Of a stretch of DNA of 46,692 nucleotides, positions 25,622-34,702 are shown one piece after another (the first letter of the stretch is position 1; every line of letters begins with the position of its first letter). The stretch is taken from contig NZ_FTPD01000010.1 in assembly GCF_900156895.1 (NCBI RefSeq), forward strand, positions 139,805 to 186,496, in the 5' to 3' direction. Position numbers and translations under genes: made by a program. The notes beneath the pieces were generated by a model that saw only the letters and a program-made list of their open reading frames with translations, was not told where the DNA came from and did no database searches. Source of the DNA: Mesorhizobium prunaredense (GTDB taxonomy: Bacteria; Pseudomonadota; Alphaproteobacteria; Rhizobiales; Rhizobiaceae).

Positions 25622-26636
25622 AGCCCAATCGTTCCGTGCCGCGCTGATCCTATCCGCATCGGCAGCAGTTCTCTCGGCCTGCGCATCGAAGCCGGTGCCG
25701 CCTGAGATTTCGTATGATGCTGCCGACTTCAAAGCAGCGGCAATCGAAAAGGCGCCAGAGACACCGGTCAAGATAGTCGAGGTGCCAAAGCCGTTGCCGC
25801 TCCCCGGCCAGTTGCAGCCAGAACCGGGCAAAATCGCCGACGACAAGCGCTCTCCTGAAGAACGCGTCGCCGACGCCAACAAGGCGGCGACGCAGCAACC
25901 CACCCGGTACGGCTACGTCAATGCGGTGCAGGTCTATCCCTTCACCGATGGCGCGCTTTATCAGCTCTATGCCGCGCCGGAGCGCGTCACCGATATCGCC
26001 CTACAGCCGGGCGAGAAACTGACAGCCGTGTCGGCCGGCGACACGGTGCGCTGGGTCATCGGCGATACCGTCAGCGGCACCGGTGACGACCAGCGCACCC
26101 ATGTGCTGGTAAAACCCTTCGCGCCGGGGCTTAGCACCAATCTGGTGATCACCACGGAACGACGCACCTACCACTTGCAGCTTCAAAGCACCGATAAGAC
26201 CGCTATGGCGGCGATCTCCTGGACGTACAGCGAGGACCAGATCGTCGCGCTCCGCCAGCGCAACGCTCAGGCCGAGGCTACCATGCCGGTGGCGTCGAAC
26301 GTGGCGCTCGAAAACATTCGCTTTCGCTACTCGATTAGGGGCGACACACCGCCCTGGAGACCGACGCGAGCCTTCGATGATGGCAGCAAGGTCTATATCG
26401 AGTTCCCGCGCCGCATTGATCAGGGAGAGGCCCCGCCACTCTTCATCGTCGGCTCTGACGGGGGCAACCAGCTCGTCAACTACCGCATGCGCGGCAACTA
26501 CTACATTGTCGATCGGCTCTTCGCCGCGGCCGAACTACGCCTCGGCACCAAGCAGCAGCAAGTGGTGCGCATTACAAGGACGGACGGCCGGCAACCGCCG
26601 CGTCGCGTATCTCTCTTTGCGCGCTCCAGCAGGTGA
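25611..26636 (+). CDS. trbG: TrbG (VirB9-like) lipoprotein
   Basis: Outer-membrane-associated channel protein of 341 aa. The signal sequence ends in a lipobox LSAC at about residues 21-24. A proline-rich linker follows, then the VirB9/CagX domain: VNAVQVYPFTDGALYQLYAAP, ALQPGEKL, VRWVIGDTVSG, HVLVKPFAPGLSTNLVITT and the end VDRLFAAAELRLG. VirB9-type proteins form the ring with TrbI. The ATG lies within the end of trbF; the gap to trbI is 13 nt. Confidence 0.94.
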   Translation: MTNRAQSFRAALILSASAAVLSACASKPVPPEISYDAADFKAAAIEKAPETPVKIVEVPKPLPLPGQLQPEPGKIADDKRSPEERVADANKAATQQPTRYGYVNAVQVYPFTDGALYQLYAAPERVTDIALQPGEKLTAVSAGDTVRWVIGDTVSGTGDDQRTHVLVKPFAPGLSTNLVITTERRTYHLQLQSTDKTAMAAISWTYSEDQIVALRQRNAQAEATMPVASNVALENIRFRYSIRGDTPPWRPTRAFDDGSKVYIEFPRRIDQGEAPPLFIVGSDGGNQLVNYRMRGNYYIVDRLFAAAELRLGTKQQQVVRITRTDGRQPPRRVSLFARSSR

Positions 26637-26649
26637 GGAGAGGGGCCTT

Positions 26650-27864
26650 ATGACCGACACTTCCCCATCCAATGCTCCGCCAAAACTCGATCCCGAGCAG
26701 CTGCAGTTACGGGCCTCGCCCCGCCGCGCCGTGCGGTTCAGGCGCGGCGTGATCATCGCCATCGCTGCCGTCGGGTCCGGTGCCATCCTGGGCGTCACGA
26801 TGATGGCGCTGCAAGGACCGGCGCTTCGCTTCAAAGAACAGGCGGAAGATCTCTACAACACTGACCGCAAGCCAACCCCTGAAGGACTTGAAACACTTCC
26901 CAAGGACTATTCCGGAGTGAAGCCGAACCCTCCTGTGCTTGGACCACCACTGCCGGGCGACCTCGGTCGCCCCATCCTTGAGCGGCGGCGCCAGCTCGGC
27001 ATCGCGCCAGGGCAGGACAACTCCGCCGAGGAGCAGCGCGTTGCCCAGCAGGCGATTGAGGCGCGCGAATCACAAGTCTTCTTCCGCATTGAAAATCGAC
27101 CCAAGGAGGCGGGCATCGGCGGTAATGCGAAAAGTGCTCAGCAGCCGTTCGGGGCGCCTCCGCAATCTGATGCCGCTCGGCCGTCAGATTCCGTTGCCCC
27201 GGCTGAGGGCGATCAGAACAATCAACAACGCAAGCTCGATTTTGTCAGCCAGCGCAACACCAGCGGGATCTACAACCCGCATGCATTGCAGACGCCAGCT
27301 TCGCCAAATCAGCTCATGGCCGGCAGCGTGATCGCCGCAAGTCTCATCACCGGCATAAATTCCGACTTGCCCGGGTTTGTCGTCGCGCAGGTCACCGAGA
27401 ACGTGCACGACACGCTCACCGGCAGCATCCTGCTTATCCCGCAAGGCTCGCGGCTGATCGGGACCTATGACAGCGTCGTCGCTTTTGGGCAAAAACGGGC
27501 GCTTCTGGTTTGGCAGCGAATAATACTGCCAGACGGTTCTTCGATCGAAATCGACAATCTGCCGGCGACAGACACTGCCGGCTATGCCGGGCTCGAGGAC
27601 AAGATCGATTTCCACACCTGGCAGCTGATCAAGGGAGTCGCGCTGGCCACATTGCTGGGCGTCGGCACCGAGTTAAGTTTTGGAGAAAACGAAAGCGATC
27701 TGGTCAAAGCGATCCGGGAATCCACTCAGCAGAACGTCAGTCAAGCCGGCCAGCGCATCACCGAGAAGAACCTCAATGTTCAGCCCACCATCACCATCCG
27801 CCCAGGTTGGCCACTGCGCGTCATCGTGCACAAGGATCTGGTGCTACGGCCATACGCGAGTTGA
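26650..27864 (+). CDS. trbI: TrbI (VirB10-like)
   Basis: Protein of 404 aa that spans the envelope. It has a cytoplasmic N-terminus, one membrane helix at about residues 33-52 (GVIIAIAAVGSGAILGVTMM), a proline-rich linker and the C-terminal VirB10 domain with LMAGSVIAASLITGINSDLPG, VTENVHDTLTGSILLIPQG and WPLRVIVHKDLVLRPY. The start has gtgaggagagg upstream. It is followed after 12 nt by the DUF2274 gene that commonly closes this operon. Confidence 0.94.
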   Translation: MTDTSPSNAPPKLDPEQLQLRASPRRAVRFRRGVIIAIAAVGSGAILGVTMMALQGPALRFKEQAEDLYNTDRKPTPEGLETLPKDYSGVKPNPPVLGPPLPGDLGRPILERRRQLGIAPGQDNSAEEQRVAQQAIEARESQVFFRIENRPKEAGIGGNAKSAQQPFGAPPQSDAARPSDSVAPAEGDQNNQQRKLDFVSQRNTSGIYNPHALQTPASPNQLMAGSVIAASLITGINSDLPGFVVAQVTENVHDTLTGSILLIPQGSRLIGTYDSVVAFGQKRALLVWQRIILPDGSSIEIDNLPATDTAGYAGLEDKIDFHTWQLIKGVALATLLGVGTELSFGENESDLVKAIRESTQQNVSQAGQRITEKNLNVQPTITIRPGWPLRVIVHKDLVLRPYAS

Positions 27865-27876
27865 GCGGGAGTGAAT

Positions 27877-28149
27877 ATGGCCAACTTGAAACTTGGAAAG
27901 CTTCCAGACCGAACACCTTCGAAGATTACCATCACCGTCAGCGCGGAGTTGGGCCAAGCACTCAAGGAGTATGCTGCCCTTTATCGTCAGACCTATGGCG
28001 AGTCTGAAACGGTGGCGGAACTCATCCCTTTCATGCTGGCGGGGTTTCTGGAAGGCGACCGAGCGTTTGCCAAGGCCAGAAAAGAAGGTTTGCCGACGTC
28101 CAGCATGCCGGAGAAGTCGCGGCGTCTGGCAGGCTCAGATTCCGAGTAA
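27877..28149 (+). CDS. DUF2274 protein
   Basis: Protein of 90 aa: LKLGKLPDRTPSKITITVSAE, LGQALKEYAALYRQTYGESE, VAELIPFMLAGFLEGDRAF, typical of DUF2274, a short helical, possibly ribbon-helix-helix-like family that ends many trb operons. Function is unknown. I chose the ATG at 27877 with gggag upstream; a GTG at 27871 is also in frame. It ends 152 bp from the convergent hemN stop. Confidence 0.9.
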   Translation: MANLKLGKLPDRTPSKITITVSAELGQALKEYAALYRQTYGESETVAELIPFMLAGFLEGDRAFAKARKEGLPTSSMPEKSRRLAGSDSE

Positions 28150-28301
28150 CCGAGGCAATGAGTGAACCGCCCGCATACGAGCCTCGATGGGCTAACTCCG
28201 CTTGAATATGTAACCCGATCCGTCAAGGATCACACGTGAACAGGCTCACTCACAAATGGAGGCAAACAGGGGAGCACGTCACCGCGACCGCACTCTTTGG
28301 C

Positions 28302-29675
28302 TCAAACTGCAACCGAGTGCCTGGCCCTTCCGCTTTGGAAATATTTGTCGAACCTGGCCGCGATGCTTCGAACGAATGGGCGACTTTCAGCCGGCACGAC
28401 GAAACGGTCGCCATCCAGTTCAAGCAATGGAACGGGATCGTGGAGGGCCATGGTACTCGACTCAAGAAGGAGCTTCTGGCCGGCTTTGCCGAAGCGTTCC
28501 ACCAGATCGACTGCCGAGAAGGCGAAATCACACATCAGCCTCTCGATGATCCAGCCGCGAACGCGGTCGTCGTCGGAAAGCGCGATACCGCGGACAACCG
28601 CCAGCCCGCCATGCGCAACCATACTTCCGTACTCGGCGGTTGAAATATTGTTCTGCACGTAGCCCTGGCGAAAACGGCCGATGGACGAAGGGCCAAGCCC
28701 GATCAGTGTCTCGCAGCGATCCTCCGTGTAGCCTTGAAAGTTGCGATGCAAAGCCCCTGCCCGGGCCGCGATCGCCAAGGCATCGCCTGGCTTGGCGAAA
28801 TGATCGAGCCCTATTGCTTCATATCCCTTGTCCACAATCGCTCGCGCAGCGAGTTGCGATTGTGCCAACCGCTCCGTGGGGCCAGGCAGCCACGCCTCTT
28901 TGATCATCGTCTGATGCTTCTTGAACCAGGGCACATGCGCGTAGCCGAACAGCGCCATCCTGTCCGGTTCCAGGGTCAGCGCCTGCGCTACGGTGGAACA
29001 GACGCTCTCCCTGCTCTGGTGCGGCAATCCGTAGAGCAGGTCCAGATTGATGGAACCGACGCGGCGGGAGCGAACTCCGTCGACGATAGCCTTCGTTTGC
29101 AAAAAGCTTTGCTCGCGGTTGATTGCCTTTTGCACATTTGGCTCGAAATCCTGGACTCCGAGACTCGCCCTGGTCATGCCGATTTCGGCCAGCGCATCAA
29201 GGCGCGCCTCATCCATGTCGTTTGGATCGATCTCGACGCTGATTTTTGTATCCGGGACAAAATCGAAGCTGTTCCGCAAAAACGCGCCGAGCGCCACCAT
29301 GTCCTCGGGCTTCAGCATGGTGGGCGAACCGCCGCCGAAGTGGACTGCGCGGACATGGCCCTTGCCGCTGACGAGACCCCCCACCGTCGCGATCTCCGCG
29401 TGTAACGAGCGCAGATAGGCCGTCACCGGCTCATAGTAGCGCGTCTGCTTGGTATGACACGCACAGAACCAGCAGAGTCTGTCGCAATAGGGTATGTGCA
29501 GATAGAGCGAGATCTCGCAGCCACTTTCGAGCCCCTCCAGCCAGCCACGATAAACCGCAGGATCGACGCCCGCGTGGAAATGCGGTGCAGTCGGATAACT
29601 GGTATAGCGCGGGACGTTCTCGCCAACCCGGGCAGCTAATTCGGACTGCATGTCGTGGTCCAACCATGTTTGCAT
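28302..29675 (-). CDS. hemN: Oxygen-independent coproporphyrinogen III dehydrogenase
   Basis: Radical-SAM enzyme of 457 aa that makes protoporphyrinogen IX without oxygen, so haem can be built in the micro-oxic nodule for the cbb3 oxidase. The N-terminus has VPRYTSYPTAPHF. The [4Fe-4S] cysteines are Cys64, Cys68 and Cys71 in YCDRLCWFCACH, followed by FGGGSPT, ISVEIDPND, INLDLLYGLPHQ and GLGPSSIG. Length is normal for HemN. The ATG at 29675 lacks a strong ribosome site; Met9 (29651) is an alternative. It is divergent from fnrN, with an anaerobox-like site between them, as in other rhizobia. Confidence 0.94.
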   Translation of the reverse strand: MQTWLDHDMQSELAARVGENVPRYTSYPTAPHFHAGVDPAVYRGWLEGLESGCEISLYLHIPYCDRLCWFCACHTKQTRYYEPVTAYLRSLHAEIATVGGLVSGKGHVRAVHFGGGSPTMLKPEDMVALGAFLRNSFDFVPDTKISVEIDPNDMDEARLDALAEIGMTRASLGVQDFEPNVQKAINREQSFLQTKAIVDGVRSRRVGSINLDLLYGLPHQSRESVCSTVAQALTLEPDRMALFGYAHVPWFKKHQTMIKEAWLPGPTERLAQSQLAARAIVDKGYEAIGLDHFAKPGDALAIAARAGALHRNFQGYTEDRCETLIGLGPSSIGRFRQGYVQNNISTAEYGSMVAHGGLAVVRGIALSDDDRVRGWIIERLMCDFAFSAVDLVERFGKAGQKLLLESSTMALHDPVPLLELDGDRFVVPAESRPFVRSIAARFDKYFQSGRARHSVAV

Positions 29676-29710
29676 CGCTGGAACTCTGGGCTTATTGGCG
29701 AGCCAAAGCC

Positions 29711-29724
29711 CTGATTTCGGTCAA
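29711..29724 (+). promoter_or_regulatory. Anaerobox-like (FnrN/FixK) site between hemN and fnrN
   Basis: CTGATTTCGGTCAA fits TTGAT-N4-ATCAA with two changes, one in each half. It lies 35 nt before the hemN ATG (minus strand) and 84 nt before the fnrN ATG, so it may serve hemN, fnrN autoregulation, or both. Confidence 0.6.
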
Positions 29725-29808
29725 TCAGCAACTCGGACAAACTGCCGCAAGGATTTTTCTACCTAGATTGGTATCCTGCCGGCACTTGGGATCGGGTTGA
29801 GCGAGCGC

Positions 29809-30573
29809 ATGTCAGTACGGCGACACATTCACACTTCCGGTATTCCCGTTCTTTGCGTCCATTGCGAAGCACGGCATCGCGGCGTCTGCGGTGCGCTTGA
29901 TCCAGACAATTTGGTTGGGCTCGCCAAGACTTGCTCGCGGCGCCAGATCGAGTCAGGAGTGGAACTGATCGGCGACGCACAGGCGGTCGACAGCTATTCG
30001 AACCTGCTTTCAGGCGTGGTAAAGCTGACAAAGAGCCTTTCCGATGGTCGCCAGCAGATCGTCGGTCTCCAGTTTGCACCGCATTTTCTGGGACGTCCTT
30101 TTAAGGTGGAAAGCTCGATCAATGCGGAAGCGGTGACAGCTGTCACGCTGTGCTCGTTTCCAAGGGCAGCCGTCGAACGGATGATGAAGGGGTCGCCGGA
30201 ATTCGAGCATCGCCTGCTCAAGCAGACGCTGAATGAACTCGATGAAGCACGCGAGTGGCTGGTGACGTTGGGGCGCAAGACCGCATCGGAAAAGGTGGCG
30301 AGTTTTCTCCTCATGATCGCTCGGAATATCGATTCCAGTGTTGACCCGGTAGCCAGGTCAGCGTCCTTCGATCTGCCGCTGACGCGTGCCGAGATCTCTG
30401 ATTTTCTTGGAATTACGAACGAGACTGTGAGCCGGCAGCTGACGCAATTGCGGGCTGACGGCGTGATCCGGATCGAGAACACACGCCATGTGATGGTGGA
30501 CAGCATGAGCCGGCTGCGCTCGATGGCGATGCCGAGCCTGAGCCAGAAGACCGACAGCCTGGACAGGTTGTAG
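29809..30573 (+). CDS. fnrN: FnrN-type oxygen-sensing regulator
   Basis: Crp/Fnr activator of 254 aa. Cysteines expected to bind an oxygen-labile [4Fe-4S] cluster are Cys16, Cys19 and Cys27 in PVLCVHCEARHRGVCGAL, plus Cys115 in VTLCSFPRAAVE. That makes it FnrN-like rather than FixK. The cNMP-type barrel spans about 40-125, the dimer helix about 140-155, and the DNA-binding helix-turn-helix is ISDFLGITNETVSRQLTQLRADGVI at 196-220. ATG 29809 is preferred over TTG 29797. The last ~18 codons (LRSMAMPSLSQKTDSLDRL) read antisense to an IS481-type transposase remnant, so the native C-terminus was replaced. Sensor and DNA-binding parts appear whole, so it may still work. Likely targets are hemN, fixN and fixG. 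Confidence 0.9.
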   Translation: MSVRRHIHTSGIPVLCVHCEARHRGVCGALDPDNLVGLAKTCSRRQIESGVELIGDAQAVDSYSNLLSGVVKLTKSLSDGRQQIVGLQFAPHFLGRPFKVESSINAEAVTAVTLCSFPRAAVERMMKGSPEFEHRLLKQTLNELDEAREWLVTLGRKTASEKVASFLLMIARNIDSSVDPVARSASFDLPLTRAEISDFLGITNETVSRQLTQLRADGVIRIENTRHVMVDSMSRLRSMAMPSLSQKTDSLDRL

Positions 30574-31040
30574 AGGCCGTTCGGCGAAGAGAAGGGGCAG
30601 GCCGTTGTCGCTCCTGATGGCGGAAGGCAGGCCGCGTTCCCTGAACAGGCGGATGGCGGCCTCGATGACCGGTCCTTCCTTCTTCGATTCGAGCGCTTCG
30701 CAGGGGAGCAGGTAGCGCGAGGCCGGGTCGGTGACCGTCACAATAACGACCATCGCCCGCCGGAACTCCCCTTAGAAGTCCGTGCACCACAACGCGTTGG
30801 TGATAGTTGCGTGCCGAAGCGCTGCCGCTGACGGGAGCGCTTTACAGGCCGTGACGATCGAGCACGGCATGCACCGGGCTCTTCGAGGGTATGCGGACAT
30901 CGCCGGCGAGCCTCCTGATCAGGAGCTCCCTAATCTTCCTGGCGCCCAGTGCGGCTTGTCCTTCTTGGTTGCGACGATCGTCAGCTCGATCTGGTCGGGC
31001 AGTTGGTTGGCGTAGCGCACCGGCCGCCGCGAAGGTCAAC
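30505..31040 (-). mobile_element. IS481/IS3-like transposase remnant
   Basis: Minus-strand pieces of one transposase in shifting frames: SRRPVRYANQLPDQIELTIV, then KKDKPHW, ARKIRELLIRRL, VHAVLDRHGL, then the integrase core DPASRYLLPCEALESKKEG, RGLPSAIRSDNGLP and finally YNLSRLSVFWLRLGIAIER. At least two frameshifts are needed (near 30940 and 30610) and both ends are missing, so it is dead. No terminal inverted repeats were found. It replaces the 3' end of fnrN and stops 26 nt before the FixK-like box of fixN. Confidence 0.8.
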
Positions 31041-31066
31041 CTAGCTGCCGAAAAATCGTGCGGCCC

Positions 31067-31080
31067 CTGACATGGATCAG
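31067..31080 (+). promoter_or_regulatory. Anaerobox-like (FixK/FnrN) site of fixNOQP
   Basis: CTGACATGGATCAG is close to the FixK/FnrN consensus TTGAC-N4-ATCAA, and its outer bases pair as CCTGA/TCAGG. It ends 74 nt before the fixN ATG, the same spacing as the site before fixG. Confidence 0.65.
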
Positions 31081-31154
31081 GGCGAGCAGGCGGCGGCTGC
31101 GCAATTGATGCACAGCGGATTTGGCGTCCGCCGGATTCGAGATCGGGATTTGCG

Positions 31155-32786
31155 ATGAAATTCGGCACAGAGATCGTGCTTCTAAGCCTGTTCGCTTTTG
31201 CGGCCCTGGTGGCTGCCGGTTTCGGCGTAGATGAACCTTTCCGCCAGCATATGTGGGTGTTGTTCTTCGCCGTAGCTGGTTTCACCGCGATCCTGTTGCG
31301 CAATACGGAGTTCAAGCCTGCAGTTCCGATAGACCCCGCCGCTTTTATGGACGGTCCAATCCGTTACGGGGCCGTGGCGACGGTGTTTTGGGGCGTCGTA
31401 GGCATGCTGGTTGGTGTGGTCATCGCGCTGCAGCTTGCCTATCCCGATCTCAGCGTCGAGCCTTGGTTCAACTTTGGCCGCTTGCGGCCGTTGCATACAT
31501 CCGGCGTGGTTTTTGCCTTCGGCGGCAATGCGCTGCTTTGCACGTCCCTTTATGTCGTACAGCGCACCTGCCGCGCCCGGCTGTTTGGCGGCAATCTCGC
31601 CTGGTTCGTGTTCTGGGGCTATCAGCTGTTCATCGTCATGGCTGCGACGGGCTACCTGCTCGGCATCACCGAAAGCCGCGAATACGCCGAGCCCGAATGG
31701 TATGTGGATCTTTGGCTGACAATGGTCTGGGTCGCCTACCTCGTCCTGTTCCTCGGCACCATCCTGAAGCGCAGGGAACCGCACATCTACGTCGCCAACT
31801 GGTTCTACCTGTCCTTCATCGTGACCATCGCGATGCTGCATGTGATCAACAACCTGTCGATGCCAGTCTCGTTCGTGGGTTCAAAAAGCTATTCAGCCTT
31901 CTCCGGCGTCCAGGACGCCTTGACGCAGTGGTGGTACGGCCACAATGCCGTAGGCTTCTTTCTCACCGCCGGCTTCCTTGGCATGATGTACTATTTCGTG
32001 CCCAAGCAGGCGAACCGGCCAGTCTATTCCTACCGGCTGTCGATCATCCACTTCTGGGCGCTGATCTTTCTCTACATCTGGGCCGGCCCGCACCACCTCC
32101 ACTATACCGCCTTGCCCGACTGGGCGCAGACGCTCGGCATGGCGTTCTCGATCATGCTTTGGATGCCCTCCTGGGGCGGCATGATCAACGGCCTGATGAC
32201 GCTGTCCGGCGCTTGGGACAAGCTGCGGACGGACCCGATCATCCGCATGATGGTCATGGCCATAGCCTTCTATGGCATGTCCACTTTCGAAGGCCCCATG
32301 ATGTCAATCAAGGCTGTCAATTCGCTGTCGCACTACACCGACTGGACCATCGGCCACGTGCATTCCGGCGCGCTCGGTTGGGTCGGCATGATTTCGTTTG
32401 GCGCGATCTATTTCATGGTGCCGAAGTTGTGGAACCGCGAGCGGCTCTATTCGCTGCGGCTCGTCAACTGGCACTTCTGGCTGGCAACGCTCGGGATCGT
32501 CGTCTACGCCGCGGTGATGTGGGTCTCCGGCGTTATGCAGGGCCTGATGTGGCGCGAATACGACGAGCAGGGCTTTCTGGTCTTCTCGTTCGCCGAAACT
32601 GTCGCCGCCATGCATCTCTACTATATCATGCGTGCCATCGGCGGCGCGATGTACCTGTCCGGCGCCCTGATCATGACATGGAACGTCACCATGACAATCC
32701 TCGGCTACCAGCGCGAGGAGAAACCGATGCCGCGTCCCATCGCCGCCGTCCGACCTGCGCGATCAGGAGCCAGAAAATGGGCTTGA
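31155..32786 (+). CDS. fixN: Cytochrome cbb3 oxidase subunit I
   Basis: Catalytic subunit of the high-affinity terminal oxidase that lets bacteroids respire at nanomolar oxygen. Protein of 543 aa with about 12-14 membrane helices. Conserved haem and copper sites are seen in [26 protein letters not shown] (active-site His and the cross-linked Tyr region), [14 protein letters not shown] and [16 protein letters not shown]. The ATG at 31155 is preceded by gggatttgcg with no strong ribosome site. It overlaps fixO by 10 nt. Length and motifs are those of an intact enzyme. Confidence 0.95.
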   Translation: MKFGTEIVLLSLFAFAALVAAGFGVDEPFRQHMWVLFFAVAGFTAILLRNTEFKPAVPIDPAAFMDGPIRYGAVATVFWGVVGMLVGVVIALQLAYPDLSVEPWFNFGRLRPLHTSGVVFAFGGNALLCTSLYVVQRTCRARLFGGNLAWFVFWGYQLFIVMAATGYLLGITESREYAEPEWYVDLWLTMVWVAYLVLFLGTILKRREPHIYVANWFYLSFIVTIAMLHVINNLSMPVSFVGSKSYSAFSGVQDALTQWWYGHNAVGFFLTAGFLGMMYYFVPKQANRPVYSYRLSIIHFWALIFLYIWAGPHHLHYTALPDWAQTLGMAFSIMLWMPSWGGMINGLMTLSGAWDKLRTDPIIRMMVMAIAFYGMSTFEGPMMSIKAVNSLSHYTDWTIGHVHSGALGWVGMISFGAIYFMVPKLWNRERLYSLRLVNWHFWLATLGIVVYAAVMWVSGVMQGLMWREYDEQGFLVFSFAETVAAMHLYYIMRAIGGAMYLSGALIMTWNVTMTILGYQREEKPMPRPIAAVRPARSGARKWA

Positions 32787-33508
32787 TGGACAAACACGCC
32801 GTCATCGAGAAGAACGCCACGCTTCTTCTCGTCGGCTCCCTTCTGGTGGTGACGATCGGCGGCATCGTCGAGATCGCGCCGCTCTTCTATCTCGACAATA
32901 CGATCGAGAAGGTCGAAGGCATGCGGCCCTATTCGCCGCTCGAACTCGCCGGCCGCAACATCTATGTGCGCGAGGGCTGCTACCTCTGCCACAGCCAGAT
33001 GATCAGGCCGTTCCGCGATGAGGTCGAGCGCTATGGGCACTACAGTCTGGCGGCCGAGTCGATGTACGACCACCCGTTCCAGTGGGGATCGAAACGCACA
33101 GGACCGGATCTCGCGCGGGTGGGCGACCGTTATTCGAATGGATGGCACGTTCAGCACCTTGTGGATCCGCGCTCGGTGGTGCCGGAATCGATAATGCCGA
33201 GCTACGCGTTCCTGAAGGAAATGCCGATTGAGGTGAAGGACTTCTCGACGCACCTGATCGCGAACAGCCGTGTGGGCGTGCCCTACTCCGACGACATGAT
33301 CGCGAGCGCGAATGCCGATCTCATGGCGCAGGCAGATCCCAACATCGACACATCCGGTCTTGAAGCGCGGTATCCAAAGGCCAAGCTCGGTGACTTCGAT
33401 GGCAATCCGCAACAGGTCAGCGAGATGGACGCGCTGGTCGCTTACCTCCAGATGCTTGGCACTCTGGTCGATTTCAAAAACTACGACGAAGCCGCCGGTT
33501 ACCGCTGA
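32777..33508 (+). CDS. fixO: Cytochrome cbb3 oxidase subunit II (monohaem)
   Basis: Membrane-anchored cytochrome c subunit of 243 aa. It has an N-terminal membrane helix at about residues 15-35, then the haem site CYLCH (Cys68, Cys71, His72) in [15 protein letters not shown], and the distal Met region [12 protein letters not shown]. It passes electrons from FixP to FixN. The ATG at 32777 has aggagcc upstream and lies in the end of fixN; longer readings in this frame are shadow. Confidence 0.95.
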   Translation: MGLMDKHAVIEKNATLLLVGSLLVVTIGGIVEIAPLFYLDNTIEKVEGMRPYSPLELAGRNIYVREGCYLCHSQMIRPFRDEVERYGHYSLAAESMYDHPFQWGSKRTGPDLARVGDRYSNGWHVQHLVDPRSVVPESIMPSYAFLKEMPIEVKDFSTHLIANSRVGVPYSDDMIASANADLMAQADPNIDTSGLEARYPKAKLGDFDGNPQQVSEMDALVAYLQMLGTLVDFKNYDEAAGYR

Positions 33509-33519
33509 GGAGAATGGTG

Positions 33520-33669
33520 ATGACCTACAACTTCATGCGGGCGTTTGCCGACACTTGGGGCCTGCTCGCTATGGCGCTGTTCTTCGTCGGATGCATCACC
33601 TTTGCGCTCCGTCCCGGCAGCAGGACGCGAGCCGACGAAGCTGCTCAAATCCCTCTCAAGGACGACTGA
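33520..33669 (+). CDS. fixQ: Cytochrome cbb3 oxidase small subunit
   Basis: Protein of 49 aa with one membrane helix: MTYNFMRAFADTWGLLAMAL, FFVGCITFALRP, then a polar tail ending LKDD. CcoQ/FixQ proteins stabilise the oxidase. The ATG at 33520 is chosen over 33514 because gaggag lies 7 nt before it. It is between fixO (11 nt) and fixP (2 nt). Confidence 0.92.
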   Translation: MTYNFMRAFADTWGLLAMALFFVGCITFALRPGSRTRADEAAQIPLKDD

Positions 33670-33671
33670 TC

Positions 33672-34535
33672 ATGAGCGGTGAGCACATTGACGAAGTCTC
33701 CGACGTCTCGACCACCGGCCATGAATGGGACGGGATCAAGGAGCTCAACAATCCGCTCCCGCGCTGGTGGGTGATCACCTTCTACGTCACCATAGTCTGG
33801 GCGATCGGCTACACCATCGCTTATCCCGCATGGCCTATGCTAAGCTCCGCCACCCGAGGCGTGCTCGTCTATTCCAGCCGCCACGATGTCAAGAATGAGC
33901 TGGAAGCGGCCGAGGTCGCCAAGGGCAAGTATGTTGCCGCCCTTCAGGCGAAAACTGTCTTCGAGATTGCCGCCGACGATGTGTTGCGCGGATTCGCTAT
34001 CGCGGCCGGGGGCGCCGCGTTCAAGGTCAATTGCGTTCAGTGCCATGGCTCCGGCGCCCAAGGTTCGAAGGGCTTTCCCAACCTGAATGATGACGACTGG
34101 CTGTGGGGCGGCAAGGCCGAGCAGATCCAGCAGACAATCACGCACGGCATCCGCTTTGCCTCCGACTCCGACACGCGCCTGTCGGAAATGCCCGCCTTTG
34201 GTGACATCATTACGCCCGAGCAGATTAGACAGGTCAGCGCTTATGTCTCGAGTCTCTCCGGCGCTGTTGGCGATCAAGCATTGGTCATACCCGGCGCCAA
34301 TGTTTTTGCCGAGAATTGTGCCGCCTGTCATGGTGATAAGGCAAAGGGGAACACGGAGCTTGGCGCACCCGACCTGACCGACGCGATCTGGCTCTACGGG
34401 GCGCGCGAGACGGCTATCGCCGCGCAGGTTCGCGCGCCAAAGCAAGGCGTCATGCCGGCCTGGGGTGGGCGTCTCGGCGAGGTCACGGTCAAGGAACTTG
34501 CGGTCTATGTCCATTCGCTTGGCGGCGGAGAATAG
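33672..34535 (+). CDS. fixP: Cytochrome cbb3 oxidase subunit III (dihaem)
   Basis: Dihaem cytochrome c of 287 aa that receives electrons from the bc1 complex. The N-terminus carries the family motif EWDGIKELNNPLPRWWV, then one membrane helix at about residues 32-54. The two haem sites are CVQCH (121-125) and CAACH (216-220). It closes the fixNOQP operon; a strong hairpin lies 40 nt downstream. Confidence 0.95.
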   Translation: MSGEHIDEVSDVSTTGHEWDGIKELNNPLPRWWVITFYVTIVWAIGYTIAYPAWPMLSSATRGVLVYSSRHDVKNELEAAEVAKGKYVAALQAKTVFEIAADDVLRGFAIAAGGAAFKVNCVQCHGSGAQGSKGFPNLNDDDWLWGGKAEQIQQTITHGIRFASDSDTRLSEMPAFGDIITPEQIRQVSAYVSSLSGAVGDQALVIPGANVFAENCAACHGDKAKGNTELGAPDLTDAIWLYGARETAIAAQVRAPKQGVMPAWGGRLGEVTVKELAVYVHSLGGGE

Positions 34536-34574
34536 GAACGGAAGCCTATTCTCGGCCCTCCCCCTGCCAAGCGA

Positions 34575-34600
34575 CGAGGCCCGGCGCGAGCCGGGCCTCG
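34575..34600 (+). terminator. Hairpin after fixP
   Basis: Perfect 11-bp inverted repeat, CGAGGCCCGGC (34575-34585) and GCCGGGCCTCG (34590-34600), loop GCGA, 39 nt after the fixP stop. No T tract follows on the plus strand, so it may attenuate or stabilise rather than fully terminate before fixG. Confidence 0.6.
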
Positions 34601-34614
34601 ACACCATTCCGACT

Positions 34615-34628
34615 GCGACCTGAATCAA
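34615..34628 (+). promoter_or_regulatory. Anaerobox-like (FixK/FnrN) site of fixGHIS
   Basis: GCGACCTGAATCAA has a perfect right half ATCAA and a weak left half GCGAC against TTGAC. It ends 74 nt before the fixG GTG, exactly as the fixN site does before its ATG, which supports it. Confidence 0.5.
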
Positions 34629-34702
34629 CACGGGGCGGACCGCCTACGGCGAGGCTGTTCGACGGGCGGCCCTGACATCGGCAGCGGGACTGGAGATGCT
34701 AC

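Noticed and set aside
28218..28232. Short inverted repeat GATCC/GGATC between DUF2274 gene and hemN
   Set aside because: Only 5 bp and no T tract; too weak to call a terminator.
31253..32776. Upstream extension of the fixO frame across fixN
   Set aside because: The extra part is an out-of-frame reading of fixN; the real fixO start is at 32777 with a ribosome site.
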